Assembly: GCF_900091585.1 (NCBI RefSeq)
Contig: NZ_FMHT01000003.1
Location: 4,579,501-4,643,500, forward strand
Direction of reading: 5' to 3'
Length of the DNA: 64,000 bases
Origin: Micromonospora nigra
GTDB lineage: Bacteria > Actinomycetota > Actinomycetes > Mycobacteriales > Micromonosporaceae
Part shown: piece by piece, positions 7,983-18,264 of the stretch
How the letters are laid out: the number at the start of each line of letters is the position of its first letter
How positions within the stretch are numbered: the first letter of the stretch is position 1
Translations under genes and position numbers: made by a program
The notes under the pieces: model-generated
Seen by the model: only the letters and a program-made list of their open reading frames with translations
What the model was told of the DNA's origin: nothing
Databases searched by the model: none

Positions 7983-10900
7983 GTGCGCCTGTTCCGTGAC
8001 CTCTGGGCCGCCGCACCCCGGCGGATGGGGTTCGTGGTGTGCCTCATCGTCCTCGGCGCGGGCGGGGGCACGGCCGGCGCCGCGCTGGCCGGGCCGGTGC
8101 TGGCGCACCGCTCGGTCGGGTTCTTCGCCGCCCTGGCGGTGGCACTGGTCGTGGCGGTGGCGGCCGACCTGGTGGTCAACCTGGTCATGGCGGGGGTGAC
8201 CGCCGACTGGTCGGCCGGCGTGCGTCGGCGGTTGTGCCGGGTCGCCCTCGGGCAGGACCTGCCCACCCTGGAGACCACCCCGGTGGGTGAGCTGCTCGAC
8301 CGGATCGACGGCGACGTCTACCAGGTGGCGTCCGCCCTACGGGGCACCGGTGTGCGGCTCGCGCAGGGGCTGGCCATGGGGCTGCTGTCGGTGCTCGTCG
8401 CGGTCCTGGTGTGGTGGCCGGCCGGGGTCGCCATGCTGCTGCTCACCGTCGTCATCGTGGTGGCGCTGCGCCGCCCCACCGCGCGGATCGCCCCCGCCCG
8501 GATGGCCGAGGAGGAGGCGTGGTCCGACCTGGCGGCGACGATGGAGGAGGCCATCCACGGGCAGGACGACGTCCGGACCAGCCTGGCCCGCCCGTACGTG
8601 CTGCGGCTCTACGCCCGGCGTGCGGCGGAGGTCCTGGCGCGCGGGCGGCGGGTGTGGCGGCTGTCGGCGGGGGTGACCACGGCGGCGGTGGGCGTGATCC
8701 GGGTCGGCGTGGTGGCGGTGGTGCTCGGCGGGGCGTGGGCGCTGGCCGCCGGCCGGCTCGACACCGCCCGACTCACCTCGGTCTGGTTGCTGGCCCTGGC
8801 CTACGCGGCGACCGTCGAGCACGTCAGCCGGATGGTGCCCGAACTCCAGTACGCCCTCGGCGCGTGGGGGCGGGTGCGGCTGCTCCAGGACGCCCCGCAG
8901 GAACCGACCGGCGGGGCCGAACCCGTCGACGGTGACCTGCTGATCCGAGGGCTCACCTACCGGTACCCCAGTGTGGACGGCGTCCGGGGCCCCGCCCTGC
9001 GCGACGTGCACCTGACCTTCGTTCGGGGCCGCTCGTACGCGCTGGTGGGGCGCACCGGCTCGGGCAAGTCCACCCTGGCCAAGGTGCTGACCCGGGCGGT
9101 GGAGCTGCCCCCCGGCACCGTCTTCCTCGCCGACCGTGACCTGCGTGACCTCGACGTCGAGCAGCTGCGCCGGTGGGTCGCGGTGGTGCCGCAGCGCACC
9201 GAGATCCTCGCCGGCACCCTCGCCGAGAACGTGGCCCTGTTCGATCCCGACCTGCTCGCCACGGCGGCCCGCGCGTTGCACGAGCTGGGCCTCGACCCCT
9301 GGATCGCCGAGCTGCCCGACGGCCTGCACACCCGGCTCGGCGAGGGCGGGCACGCCCTGTCGGCCGGCCAGGAGCAGTTGGTGGCCTTCGCCCGGATCCT
9401 GGTCCGCGATCCCCGGGTGGTGATCCTCGACGAGGCCACCGCCCGGCTCGACCCGGTCACCGAGGCGCGGGTGCAACGGGCCACCGAGCGGCTGCTGCGC
9501 GACCGGATCGGCATCGTCATCGCCCACCGGCTGTCGTCGGTGCGGGGCTGCGACGAGGTGGTGGTGCTCGCCGACGGGGCGGTGGTCGAGGCGGGGCCGC
9601 TGGCCCGGTCGCGGCGGTTCGCCGAACTGCTCGCCACCAGCCACGCCACCGCGTACGCCGGGGCGGCCCGCGCGGGTGGCGGCCTGGACCTGCTCACCGG
9701 GCCCGGCCCCGACGGCACGGTCCCACCGCACCCCGTCGGGGTGACCCTGCCGTCCCCCGCCGCCGGAGCAGCCGGCGACCGGGCTGTGCCGGTCCCCGCC
9801 GACGGGCGGGAGCCGGCGGCCCGGCCGCTGCCGCCGGACGGCCTGCTCGCCCCCGACGAGCTGATCGTGCCCGGCGGCCTTGACGGAGCCCATGCCGAGC
9901 TGACCGGGCCCGTCGGCCGGGACGCGGTCCCCGCCGACCCGACCCCGGACGGCGGGGCCGGTGTGCCGCCGACGGCCACGGTCGGGCGTACGCTGCGGGA
10001 GATCCTGCGGCTGTGCCTGCACGACCCCCGCTACGGTGTCGTCACGGTCGGGATGTGGGCCGTCATGGTGGTCGTCGGCACGGACGGCGCGCTGCTGCCG
10101 TGGCTCTGGGCCGACGTCGTCGACGGGGTCGACGATCCCTACCTGCCGGCGGTGGGCATCGGGGTGGCGCTGATCGCGACCATCCCGCTGCACTACCTGA
10201 CGAACCTGCGGTTCCCGAACTGGTGGGTCAGGCAGATGCTGCGGATCAGCGCCCGCCTGGTGCACGGGCAGACCGGCCCGCGCCGGATCAGCGCCCACAG
10301 TCCCGCCGAGGTGGTCGCCCAGGGTGGTGACACCGAGCGGGTGGTGCAGCTCGCCGACCATCTCCTCGACCAGTTCCTCTGCCTGCTGCTGCTGGTGTCG
10401 ATGACGGTGGTGACCGGCAGTGTCGTACCCGCGCTGTTCTTCCTCGGCGCGATGGGGTTGTCCGGGCTGGCCGCGACCCTGTTCGGTCGGCGGCTGGAGC
10501 GTTCGGCGCGGGCCACGGTCGAGGCGCGGGCGAGGTTCGCGACCGCGCTGGTGTCCGCCCTGTCGGCGGCCCGCACGGTGAAGCTGGCCGGGGCGACCGA
10601 TCCGGTGCTGGGTCACCTCGCCGGCCTGGACGTGACGCGCAGCGAACGGCAGCGGCGGGAGATCGTGGTGCAGGTGTGGTCGCGGTCCACCCCGGCGGTC
10701 GCCAGCGGGCTGTTCCCGATCGGCGTGTGGGCGTTGTTCCTGACCGGTGGGCTGTCCGCCGGGGCGGCGCTGGTGGCGGTGTCGACGCTGGCGGCGGCCC
10801 GCTGGTTCGCCTGGACCACCGCGTCGCTGATCTCCCAGATCCCGTCGGCACGGGTGTGGACGCGGCGGACGGCGCAGATGACGGGGCAGCGGGCGTACGC

Positions 10901-11654
10901 GGCGGCGGTGCCCGGAGTGGACTTCGCCGCCGGCACCGCCCCACCGCCGGAGCTGCCGTCACGCCACCCGCTGCGCCGGCTGGAGCTGACCGGCTTCGGG
11001 GTTCGGCACGGCGACGGGACGGTGGCGGTGCGGGACGTGGACCTGACCGTGGAGCGCGGGCAGTTGGTGCTGGTCGTCGGGCCGGTGGGGTCGGGCAAGA
11101 CGTCGCTGCTGCGGGCGCTCGCCGGCATCGTGGGGCACACCGGCCGGCTGGCCTGGAACGGCGAGCGGGTGACCGAGCCGGAGCTGTTCCTGCGCCCGTA
11201 CCAGGTGGGCTACGTGGGGCAGCTGCCCCGGGTGCTGTCCGGCACCGTCGCCGAGAACATCGCGCTCGGCCACGACGTGGACGTCACCCGGGCGGTGACG
11301 ACCGCGCAACTCGACCACGACCTGGCGGTGGCCGGCGGCGGGCTGGACCTGCTGATCGGGCACAAGGGGACCAGGCTGTCCGGCGGGCAGCTCCAGCGCC
11401 TGGCGCTGGCCCGTGCCCTGGCCCCGCGAACCGAACTGCTCGTCGCCGACGACGTCTCCTCCGCGCTGGACGTCACCACCGAGCTGGCCCTGTGGCAGGC
11501 GCTGCGGGCCGACGGGGTGACCGTGATCGGGTCCACCTCGAAACGGGCCGCACTGGTCCGCGCCGACCACGTGGTGGTGCTGGTCGCCGGTGCCGTGGTG
11601 GCGCAGGGGCCGTGGGATGCGTTGGAGCCGGACTTCGGGCAGCTCGCCGGTTGA
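7983..11654 (+). CDS. fused ABC exporter (TMD-NBD-TMD-NBD)
   Basis: 1223 residues carrying a full exporter on one chain, where most bacteria use two half-transporters. TMD1 covers about 1-300. NBD1 has Walker A GRTGSGKS (about 356), signature LSAGQEQ (about 458), Walker B VVILDEAT (about 480) and H-loop IAHRLSS (about 513). A Pro/Gly/Ala-rich linker (about 555-660) joins TMD2. NBD2 has GPVGSGKT (about 1033), signature LSGGQLQ (about 1131) and Walker B LLVADDVSS (about 1153). NBD2 has Asp in place of the catalytic Glu, and at the H-loop position the sequence reads IGSTSKR with no His, so one ATP site looks degenerate. The start is a GTG behind GGGGGACC; a GTG at 7944 is an alternative. The substrate is unknown, and the gene appears to stand alone. 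Confidence 0.92.
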   Translation: MRLFRDLWAAAPRRMGFVVCLIVLGAGGGTAGAALAGPVLAHRSVGFFAALAVALVVAVAADLVVNLVMAGVTADWSAGVRRRLCRVALGQDLPTLETTPVGELLDRIDGDVYQVASALRGTGVRLAQGLAMGLLSVLVAVLVWWPAGVAMLLLTVVIVVALRRPTARIAPARMAEEEAWSDLAATMEEAIHGQDDVRTSLARPYVLRLYARRAAEVLARGRRVWRLSAGVTTAAVGVIRVGVVAVVLGGAWALAAGRLDTARLTSVWLLALAYAATVEHVSRMVPELQYALGAWGRVRLLQDAPQEPTGGAEPVDGDLLIRGLTYRYPSVDGVRGPALRDVHLTFVRGRSYALVGRTGSGKSTLAKVLTRAVELPPGTVFLADRDLRDLDVEQLRRWVAVVPQRTEILAGTLAENVALFDPDLLATAARALHELGLDPWIAELPDGLHTRLGEGGHALSAGQEQLVAFARILVRDPRVVILDEATARLDPVTEARVQRATERLLRDRIGIVIAHRLSSVRGCDEVVVLADGAVVEAGPLARSRRFAELLATSHATAYAGAARAGGGLDLLTGPGPDGTVPPHPVGVTLPSPAAGAAGDRAVPVPADGREPAARPLPPDGLLAPDELIVPGGLDGAHAELTGPVGRDAVPADPTPDGGAGVPPTATVGRTLREILRLCLHDPRYGVVTVGMWAVMVVVGTDGALLPWLWADVVDGVDDPYLPAVGIGVALIATIPLHYLTNLRFPNWWVRQMLRISARLVHGQTGPRRISAHSPAEVVAQGGDTERVVQLADHLLDQFLCLLLLVSMTVVTGSVVPALFFLGAMGLSGLAATLFGRRLERSARATVEARARFATALVSALSAARTVKLAGATDPVLGHLAGLDVTRSERQRREIVVQVWSRSTPAVASGLFPIGVWALFLTGGLSAGAALVAVSTLAAARWFAWTTASLISQIPSARVWTRRTAQMTGQRAYAAAVPGVDFAAGTAPPPELPSRHPLRRLELTGFGVRHGDGTVAVRDVDLTVERGQLVLVVGPVGSGKTSLLRALAGIVGHTGRLAWNGERVTEPELFLRPYQVGYVGQLPRVLSGTVAENIALGHDVDVTRAVTTAQLDHDLAVAGGGLDLLIGHKGTRLSGGQLQRLALARALAPRTELLVADDVSSALDVTTELALWQALRADGVTVIGSTSKRAALVRADHVVVLVAGAVVAQGPWDALEPDFGQLAG

Positions 11655-11729
11655 CCGGCGGTCGCCCGGCCGGCCGGGCCCGGCGGGATCTCGGGCCGCC
11701 GACGGATCTCGGCCCGGGGGCCGGCCGGC

Positions 11730-11744
11730 CCGCCGCCCCGGCGG
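11730..11744. terminator. possible terminator hairpin between convergent genes
   Basis: CCGCCG-CCC-CGGCGG forms a 6-bp stem with a 3-nt loop in the 117-bp gap between the ABC exporter and the converging flavin oxidoreductase gene. There is no T-tract. In sequence this GC-rich such hairpins arise easily by chance, so the support is mostly the position. Confidence 0.35.
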
Positions 11745-11771
11745 CTGTGACCGGCCGGCCCGGCGCACGGG

Positions 11772-12839
11772 TCAGCCGGCGCGGAGGTACTGGTCCGGCC
11801 AGCCGGGGGTGACCCCGAGCTTCGCGGCGGCCTGGTGCGGCCAGTACGGGTTACGCAGCAGTTCCCGGCCGAGCAGCACCACGTCGGCCTCGCCGGCGGC
11901 CACGATCGCCTCGGCCTGCTCCGGCTCGACGATCAGCCCGACCGCGCCGGTGGCCACGCCCGCCTCGCGGCGGACCCGGGCGGCCAGCGGCACCTGGTAA
12001 CCGGGGCCGACGGGGATGGACGCGGTCGCCGACGCCCCGCCGGAGGAACAGTCGACCAGGTCGACCCCGGCACCGGCCAGTTCGGCGGCGAGCACGACGC
12101 TGTCGTCGACGGTCCAACCGCCGTCCACCCAGTCGGTGGCGGAGATGCGGGCCAGCACCGGCACGTCCTCGCCCACGGCGGCGCGGACCGCGCGGGCCAC
12201 GTCCAGGGTGAGCCGCATCCGGCCGGCCCGGTCCCCGCCCCAGGCGTCGGTGCGCCGGTTGGTCAGCGGGGACAGGAACTCGTGCAGCAGGTAACCGTGC
12301 GCGGCGTGGATCTCCACGGCGGTGAAGCCGGCATCCACCGCCCGACCGGCGGCCACCGCGAACGCCTCCACCACGGTGGCGATGCCGGTGGCGTCCAGGG
12401 CGGTCGGGATGCGGTACGCCGGCAGGAACGGCTCGTCGCCGGGGCCGACCGGCGTCCAGCCGCCCTCGGCGTCGGGCACCCCGCCCCGGCGCGGATCCCA
12501 CGGCCGGTACGTGGACGCCTTGAACCCGGCGTGCGCCAACTGCACGGCCGGCACCGCGCCCCGGGCGGCGAGGAAGCGGGCCACCGGCCGCCACGCGTCG
12601 ACGTGCCGGCCGGACCACAGGCCGGTGTCCTGCGGACTGATCCGACCCTCGGGCGTCACGGCGGTGGCCTCGGTCATGACCAGCCCGGCGCCTCCGGCGG
12701 CGCGGGTGCCGAGGTGCACCAGATGCCAGTCGGTGGGCAGGCCGTCCGGGCCGGCGCTGTACTGACACATCGGGGCCAGGGCGATCCGGTTGGGCAGGGT
12801 CACGGCGCGCAGGGCCAGGGGGGTGAAGAGGGGGCTCAT
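11772..12839 (-). CDS. NADH:flavin oxidoreductase, Old Yellow Enzyme (YqjM-like)
   Basis: 355 residues forming an FMN-binding TIM barrel. [15 protein letters not shown] lies at the N-terminus, with the Cys that YqjM-class enzymes place over the flavin. [16 protein letters not shown] follows, then the substrate-anchoring pair in [23 protein letters not shown] (about 180-205), and a phosphate-binding C-terminal region ending [14 protein letters not shown]. The family reduces activated C=C bonds of enones with NAD(P)H, and the natural substrate here is unknown. The ATG at 12839 overlaps the stop of the upstream DUF998 gene (ATGA), so the two are cotranscribed. Confidence 0.95.
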   Translation of the reverse strand: MSPLFTPLALRAVTLPNRIALAPMCQYSAGPDGLPTDWHLVHLGTRAAGGAGLVMTEATAVTPEGRISPQDTGLWSGRHVDAWRPVARFLAARGAVPAVQLAHAGFKASTYRPWDPRRGGVPDAEGGWTPVGPGDEPFLPAYRIPTALDATGIATVVEAFAVAAGRAVDAGFTAVEIHAAHGYLLHEFLSPLTNRRTDAWGGDRAGRMRLTLDVARAVRAAVGEDVPVLARISATDWVDGGWTVDDSVVLAAELAGAGVDLVDCSSGGASATASIPVGPGYQVPLAARVRREAGVATGAVGLIVEPEQAEAIVAAGEADVVLLGRELLRNPYWPHQAAAKLGVTPGWPDQYLRAG

Positions 12840-13516
12840 GCCGCCATTGTCCCGCCGCCCCGGGCGGCCCTCCCGGCACGCCGCCCGGGGGCCGCGAGGA
12901 TGGCCGCGGTGCCCAGCCCCCATGCGGCGGCCACCGTCAGCAGCACCCGCTCCAGCACGCCGACCAGCGAGCCCCGCCCGACCACCAGCATCGCCAGCCC
13001 GACCGCCCCGGCCAGCGGCAACGCCACCCCCGCCGCCCCGGCCGCCAGCCGCCGCAGCGGGCCGTCCGCGCCCGGGGAGAGGGCGATCGTGATCATCGCG
13101 AAGACCACCGCGGCCGTGGCCACCACGCTCGCCCCACCGTGCACCAGGTCGGCGACCGTGGCCCGCTCGAAGGGCGGCAGCGGACAGCCCGCGCTGCACG
13201 TCACCGCACCCGACAGCAGCGTGCACACCGCGCCGGTGGCGAGCAGCACCGCCGCCGGGCGCAGCGTCGCCGGCAGCGCCGCCGCGAGCAGCGCCAGCGC
13301 CGCCGCCAGGGCGAACACCCCGAGCCGGTACGTCCAGGCGTACCCGCTGTCGGTCACTCCCGCCTCGCTGACGTACCCGGTCAGCCCCGGACCGGGACCG
13401 GCGACCACCGCGACGGTCACCGCGACCACGCCCACCACGACGCAGGCCCCGGCGACCGACGCGGCGGCGGCGCGCAGGCCACGGACGGCGGTGCCGGTCG
13501 TGGCGCCGTCAGCCAC
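12836..13516 (-). CDS. DUF998 family membrane protein
   Basis: 226 residues with about six hydrophobic segments spaced as in DUF998 proteins (near residues 15-40, 65-85, 90-110, 125-150, 160-180 and 190-210). There is one CSAGCP Cys pair in a predicted loop. The function is unknown. It is the first clear gene of a two-gene unit with the downstream OYE enzyme, which it overlaps by four bases. A 32-codon frame (13607 down to 13509, ATG start) overlaps its GTG by eight bases and might be a leader, but I see no conservation evidence for it. Confidence 0.8.
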   Translation of the reverse strand: MADGATTGTAVRGLRAAAASVAGACVVVGVVAVTVAVVAGPGPGLTGYVSEAGVTDSGYAWTYRLGVFALAAALALLAAALPATLRPAAVLLATGAVCTLLSGAVTCSAGCPLPPFERATVADLVHGGASVVATAAVVFAMITIALSPGADGPLRRLAAGAAGVALPLAGAVGLAMLVVGRGSLVGVLERVLLTVAAAWGLGTAAILAAPGRRAGRAARGGGTMAA

Positions 13517-13712
13517 GCCGGTGCGGAGCGGCCCGGTCGGTGAGCTGGTGGGGCTGAACGGCGGACTCGCCGCCGCTGGTCTCTGCGCTGAACTGGGCCC
13601 GGGTCATGCCGTCAACCTATCCGGCGCGGACGCCGATATCCTGGCGGCGGTGCGTTCCCCGCGACCCGGGTGCGCTCCGCCCCGCCCTTCCCACCCCCGA
13701 AGGACTTCAGCG

Positions 13713-14915
<1,203 letters not shown>

Positions 14916-14990
14916 CGGAGCCCGGCCGTGTCTGGGCGGCCCCGCAGCGTCACCGCGGGTGGCGAGTCGGTGAAGAGACCATTGTGGATC

Positions 14991-15019
14991 TTCTGTCGGG
15001 CAGGGTGCGGGCCTACAGT
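14991..15019 (+). promoter_or_regulatory. promoter of the DUF574 methyltransferase gene
   Basis: TTCTGT at 14991-14996, a 17-bp spacer, then TACAGT at 15014-15019. Transcription would start near 15026. That rules out the in-frame GTG at 15021 and supports the GTG at 15060. Confidence 0.55.
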
Positions 15020-15059
15020 GGTGAGCACCAGGCCCACGGTGACGACATGGGGTGCAGCA

Positions 15060-15878
15060 GTGCAGAAGCCGGACGGACTTCCCGCCGAGATCGACCTCTC
15101 CCGGCCCAGCGCGGCCCGGGTGTACGACTACTTCCTCGGCGGCGCGCACAACTTCGAGATCGACCGGCGGCTCGCCGAGCAGATCGCCAGCATGACGCCG
15201 AACCTGGCGGCCACCATGCGTGCCGGTCGGGAGTTCCTGCGCCGTGCCGTGCGGGTGCTGCTCGACGCGGGCATCGACCAGTTCCTCGACGTGGGCTCCG
15301 GCATCCCCACCGTCGGCAACGTCCACGAGGTGGCGCAGAACGCCAACCCGAAGGCCCGGGTCGTGTACGTCGACATCGACCCCGTCGCCGTGGCGCACAG
15401 CCGTGAGCTGCTCGCCGGTAACGACCTGACCGGCGTCATCCACGGTGACCTGCGTGACCCGGAGCGGATCCTCGCGCAGGCGCGGCGGCTGGATCTGCTC
15501 GACTTCGACCGGCCGGTGGGCATCCTGCTCGCCGGGGTGGTGCACTTCGTGGCCGACGCCGACCGGCCCGGCGACATCCTCGCCACGTTGCGGGCCGCCG
15601 CCGCGCCGGGCAGCTTCCTGGTCATCTCGCACTCCACCTTCGAGGACCAGCCGCAGGAGATGCTCGACGCGCAGCGGCTGTCCGCGCGCACCGACACCGA
15701 GATCAGTCTGCGGTCCCGTGCCGAGGTGACGTCGTTCTTCGGCGACTGGACGCTGCTGGAGCCGGGGGTGGTGCACATGGAGCTGTGGCGGCCCGACTCG
15801 CCGACCGACGTGGACGAGGCCGGTCAGCGGTTCGGTGCCTTCGGCGGGGTCGCGCGGTACGACCGGTCCGACGGCTGA
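15060..15878 (+). CDS. SAM-dependent methyltransferase, DUF574 family
   Basis: 272 residues. The family signature ARVYDYFLGGAHNFEIDR stands near residue 20, followed by REFLRRAVR and the SAM-binding glycine loop FLDVGSGIPTVGNVHEVAQ (about 75-93). VYVDIDPVAVAHSRELL is motif II. This family is expanded in Streptomyces and Micromonospora. Its members are annotated only as SAM-dependent methyltransferases and substrates are unknown. The GTG at 15060 sits about 7 nt after GGGG and downstream of a promoter at 14991-15019. The following cyclic-di-GMP gene starts four bases after the stop, so the two are probably cotranscribed. Confidence 0.92.
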   Translation: MQKPDGLPAEIDLSRPSAARVYDYFLGGAHNFEIDRRLAEQIASMTPNLAATMRAGREFLRRAVRVLLDAGIDQFLDVGSGIPTVGNVHEVAQNANPKARVVYVDIDPVAVAHSRELLAGNDLTGVIHGDLRDPERILAQARRLDLLDFDRPVGILLAGVVHFVADADRPGDILATLRAAAAPGSFLVISHSTFEDQPQEMLDAQRLSARTDTEISLRSRAEVTSFFGDWTLLEPGVVHMELWRPDSPTDVDEAGQRFGAFGGVARYDRSDG

Positions 15879-15881
15879 CCC

Positions 15882-18050
15882 GTGTCCACCGTCGGTTGTC
15901 CCGGTGGCGACGCCGTGGACCGGGCCGGCGCTGCGCGGTACGCGGCCGAGTGGGCCCTGACGGTACGCCGGCTCGGGTTCGTGCCGCTGAGCCCGGCCGA
16001 AACCGAGCGGCTGCTGCTCGCGCACACCGTACGGCTGGCGCACGCCCTGCTGTCGGCGGAGCCGGCGGGCCCGCCGGCCGAGGAGGTGGGGCGGGCGTTG
16101 GTCGAGGCGCACCTGACCGACCCCCGGATGCTGGACTGGTCGGTGCGTACGCTGGCCGACCGGTTCCCGGCTCTGGTGCTGCGCGAGCCGGTGGACCCGG
16201 CGGAGCTGGCCGGGCGGATCGCGCAGGTGCAGGGCGGGCTGGCGACGGGCTTCGCCCGGGGACTGCGCGACCGCACCTTCACCCAGCAGGAGCGGATCGC
16301 CCGCTCGGCCTGGCAGGCGCGGGACGCCGTCGAGCAGGCCCTGCGCGACAGCGAGGCCCGGTTCCGGGCGGTGTTCACCGGCGCGGCCATCGGCATCGGC
16401 ATCGCCGACGTGAACGGGCAGATCATCGAGGTCAACCAGTCGTTCGCGGAGATGCTCGGGTACACCGTCGACGAGCTGCGTGAGATCAACGTGGCGTCGC
16501 TGTTCCATCCCGACGACGCGACCGGCATGTGGGAGCTCTACCAGGAGCTGATCGAGGGCAAGCACGACGCGGCGCGGGTCGAGAAGCGGTACTACCGCAA
16601 GGACGGCAGGGTGGTCTGGACGGACCTGGCCGTGTCGCTGATCCGTCACCACGACGGCCGTCCCCGGTTCACCGTCGCGATGATCGAGGACATCACCGAG
16701 CGGTACGAGCTCCAGCAGCGGCTGCGCTTCCAGGCGCTGCACGACCCGTTGACCGGCCTGCCCAACCGGACGCTGTTCTTCGAGACCCTGCACCGGGTGG
16801 TCGACACCGCGGATCCGGCCCGGCGGATCGGGGTCTGCTTCCTCGACCTCGACGGGTTCAAGGCGATCAACGACAGCCTCGGGCACGACCTGGGCGACCG
16901 CCTGCTTGTCGTGATCGCCCGGCGGCTGGCCGGTTGTGTCGCCGAGCAGGGCCATCTGGTGGCGCGGATGGGCGGCGACGAGTTCGTCATCCTGGTCGAC
17001 GGCGGTCGGGGGATCGACGACGCGATCGCCGTCGCGGAGACCGCCCTGGCTGCCGTCGCCGCCCCCGTCCACGTGGGTGACCAGCAGCTCGCCGTGTCGG
17101 CGAGCGTCGGCATCGTCGAGTCGGCGGTGGCGGGGGCCAGCGTGTCGGAGCTGATGAAGGCGGCCGACACGACCCTCTACTGGGCCAAGGCCGAGGGACG
17201 GGGCCGCTGGGCGGTGTTCGACCCGGAACGCAGCGCCCGCGACATCGCCCGGTCGGCGCTGGTGGCGGGCCTGCCGGCCGCCCTCGACCGGGGCGAGTTC
17301 GTGGTCCACTACCAGCCCATCGTGTCCCTGCTCGACGGGCAGATGCTGGCGGTGGAGGCGCTGGTGCGGTGGCAGCATCCCGAGCTGGGGTTGATCGGCC
17401 CGGCCCGGTTCATCGGGCTGGCCGAGGAGACCGGGATCATCGTGCGGCTCGGCGAGTGGGTGCTGCGGCAGGCGTGCCGGGACGCCGAGGCGTGGCGGCG
17501 GGAGTTCCCGGGGACCCGGCTCGTGGTCAGCGTGAACCTGGCCGCCCGGCAGGCCGACGACGCCGGCATCGTCGACACCGTCGCCGACGCGCTGGTCACC
17601 ACCGGTCTTCCGGCGGACCTGCTGCAACTGGAACTCACCGAGAGTGCCGTGATGGGCAGTGCCGGGGAGCCGTTGCGTTCGCTGCACCGGCTCGCCGCGC
17701 TCGGTGTGCGGTTGGCCATCGACGACTTCGGTACGGGCTACTCGAACCTGGCGTACCTGCGCCGGCTGCCCATCCACTGCCTGAAACTGGCGGGACCGTT
17801 CGTCGAGGGCATCCGTGGCGACGGGCCGGAGGTGACGGTCGACCACCGCGACGAGCGGATCGTGGACGCCCTCGTCCGGCTCGCGCACGCGTTGGAGCTG
17901 TGGGTCACCGCCGAGGCGGTGGAGACGCCGGTGCAGGCCGAGCGGCTGCGGGCGCTGCGCTGCGACACGGGTCAGGGCCGGTTCTTCGGCGCGCCGGGGC
18001 CGGCCGGTGAGATCGTCGCCCGGCTGCGCGACAGCGGAGCGGCGGCGTGA
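15882..18050 (+). CDS. PAS-GGDEF-EAL cyclic-di-GMP protein
   Basis: 722 residues, no membrane segment. An N-terminal helical region of about 150 residues of unknown type comes first, then PAS (about 155-270, SEARFRAVFTGAAIGIGIAD). GGDEF covers about 285-440 and has an intact GGDEF motif at about 364. EAL covers about 460-715 and has EALVRW (about 490), LELTES and IDDFGTGYSNL. Both catalytic signatures are present, so it could make or degrade c-di-GMP. The usual KIDRSF reads KLAGPF, losing one Asp in the EAL domain, so phosphodiesterase activity is less certain. It starts four bases after the methyltransferase stop, and its own stop overlaps the GTG of a repeat-encoded frame. Confidence 0.93.
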   Translation: MSTVGCPGGDAVDRAGAARYAAEWALTVRRLGFVPLSPAETERLLLAHTVRLAHALLSAEPAGPPAEEVGRALVEAHLTDPRMLDWSVRTLADRFPALVLREPVDPAELAGRIAQVQGGLATGFARGLRDRTFTQQERIARSAWQARDAVEQALRDSEARFRAVFTGAAIGIGIADVNGQIIEVNQSFAEMLGYTVDELREINVASLFHPDDATGMWELYQELIEGKHDAARVEKRYYRKDGRVVWTDLAVSLIRHHDGRPRFTVAMIEDITERYELQQRLRFQALHDPLTGLPNRTLFFETLHRVVDTADPARRIGVCFLDLDGFKAINDSLGHDLGDRLLVVIARRLAGCVAEQGHLVARMGGDEFVILVDGGRGIDDAIAVAETALAAVAAPVHVGDQQLAVSASVGIVESAVAGASVSELMKAADTTLYWAKAEGRGRWAVFDPERSARDIARSALVAGLPAALDRGEFVVHYQPIVSLLDGQMLAVEALVRWQHPELGLIGPARFIGLAEETGIIVRLGEWVLRQACRDAEAWRREFPGTRLVVSVNLAARQADDAGIVDTVADALVTTGLPADLLQLELTESAVMGSAGEPLRSLHRLAALGVRLAIDDFGTGYSNLAYLRRLPIHCLKLAGPFVEGIRGDGPEVTVDHRDERIVDALVRLAHALELWVTAEAVETPVQAERLRALRCDTGQGRFFGAPGPAGEIVARLRDSGAAA

Positions 18051-18235
18051 GCCGGGTCGTGTCGGCCGGCGGCGTGGGCCGGGTCGTGTCGGCCGGCGGC
18101 GTGGGCCGGGTCGTGTCGGCCGGCGGCGTGGGCCGGGTCGTGTCGGCCGGCGGCGTGGGCCGGGTCGTGTCGGCCGGCGGCGTGGGCCGGGTCGTGTCGG
18201 CCGGCGGCGTGGGCCGGGTCGCGCTGGCCGGCGGC
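18047..18235. repeat. 27-bp tandem repeat, seven copies
   Basis: Seven head-to-tail units of 27 bp with consensus GTGGGCCGGGTCGTGTCGGC followed by CGGCGGC. The first unit (GTGAGCC...) and the last (...GTCGCGCTGGCC...) are variants, and the inner five are identical. Unit length is a multiple of three, so frames through it stay open on both strands. It begins inside the stop codon of the c-di-GMP gene. Confidence 0.97.
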
Positions 18236-18259
18236 GCGTCGCGAGCGGTGGCAGGCTGA
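18047..18259 (+). CDS. possible repeat-encoded 70-residue peptide
   Basis: The frame opens with a GTG that overlaps the c-di-GMP gene stop (GTGA). It reads seven nonapeptides of the form VGRVVSAGG, then ALAGGASRAVAG and a stop. The overlap could allow translational coupling. The frame may equally be a by-product of the minisatellite, because the repeat length is divisible by three and GC-rich DNA has few stops. There is no recognised family. It is listed because of the start overlap and the intact frame; I lean towards non-coding. Confidence 0.25.
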   Translation: MSRVVSAGGVGRVVSAGGVGRVVSAGGVGRVVSAGGVGRVVSAGGVGRVVSAGGVGRVALAGGASRAVAG

Positions 18260-18264
18260 CCCGC

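Noticed and set aside
13139..13543. Plus-strand frame opposite the DUF998 gene
   Set aside because: Arg/His/Gln-rich shadow of a membrane protein that has regular hydrophobic segments on the other strand.
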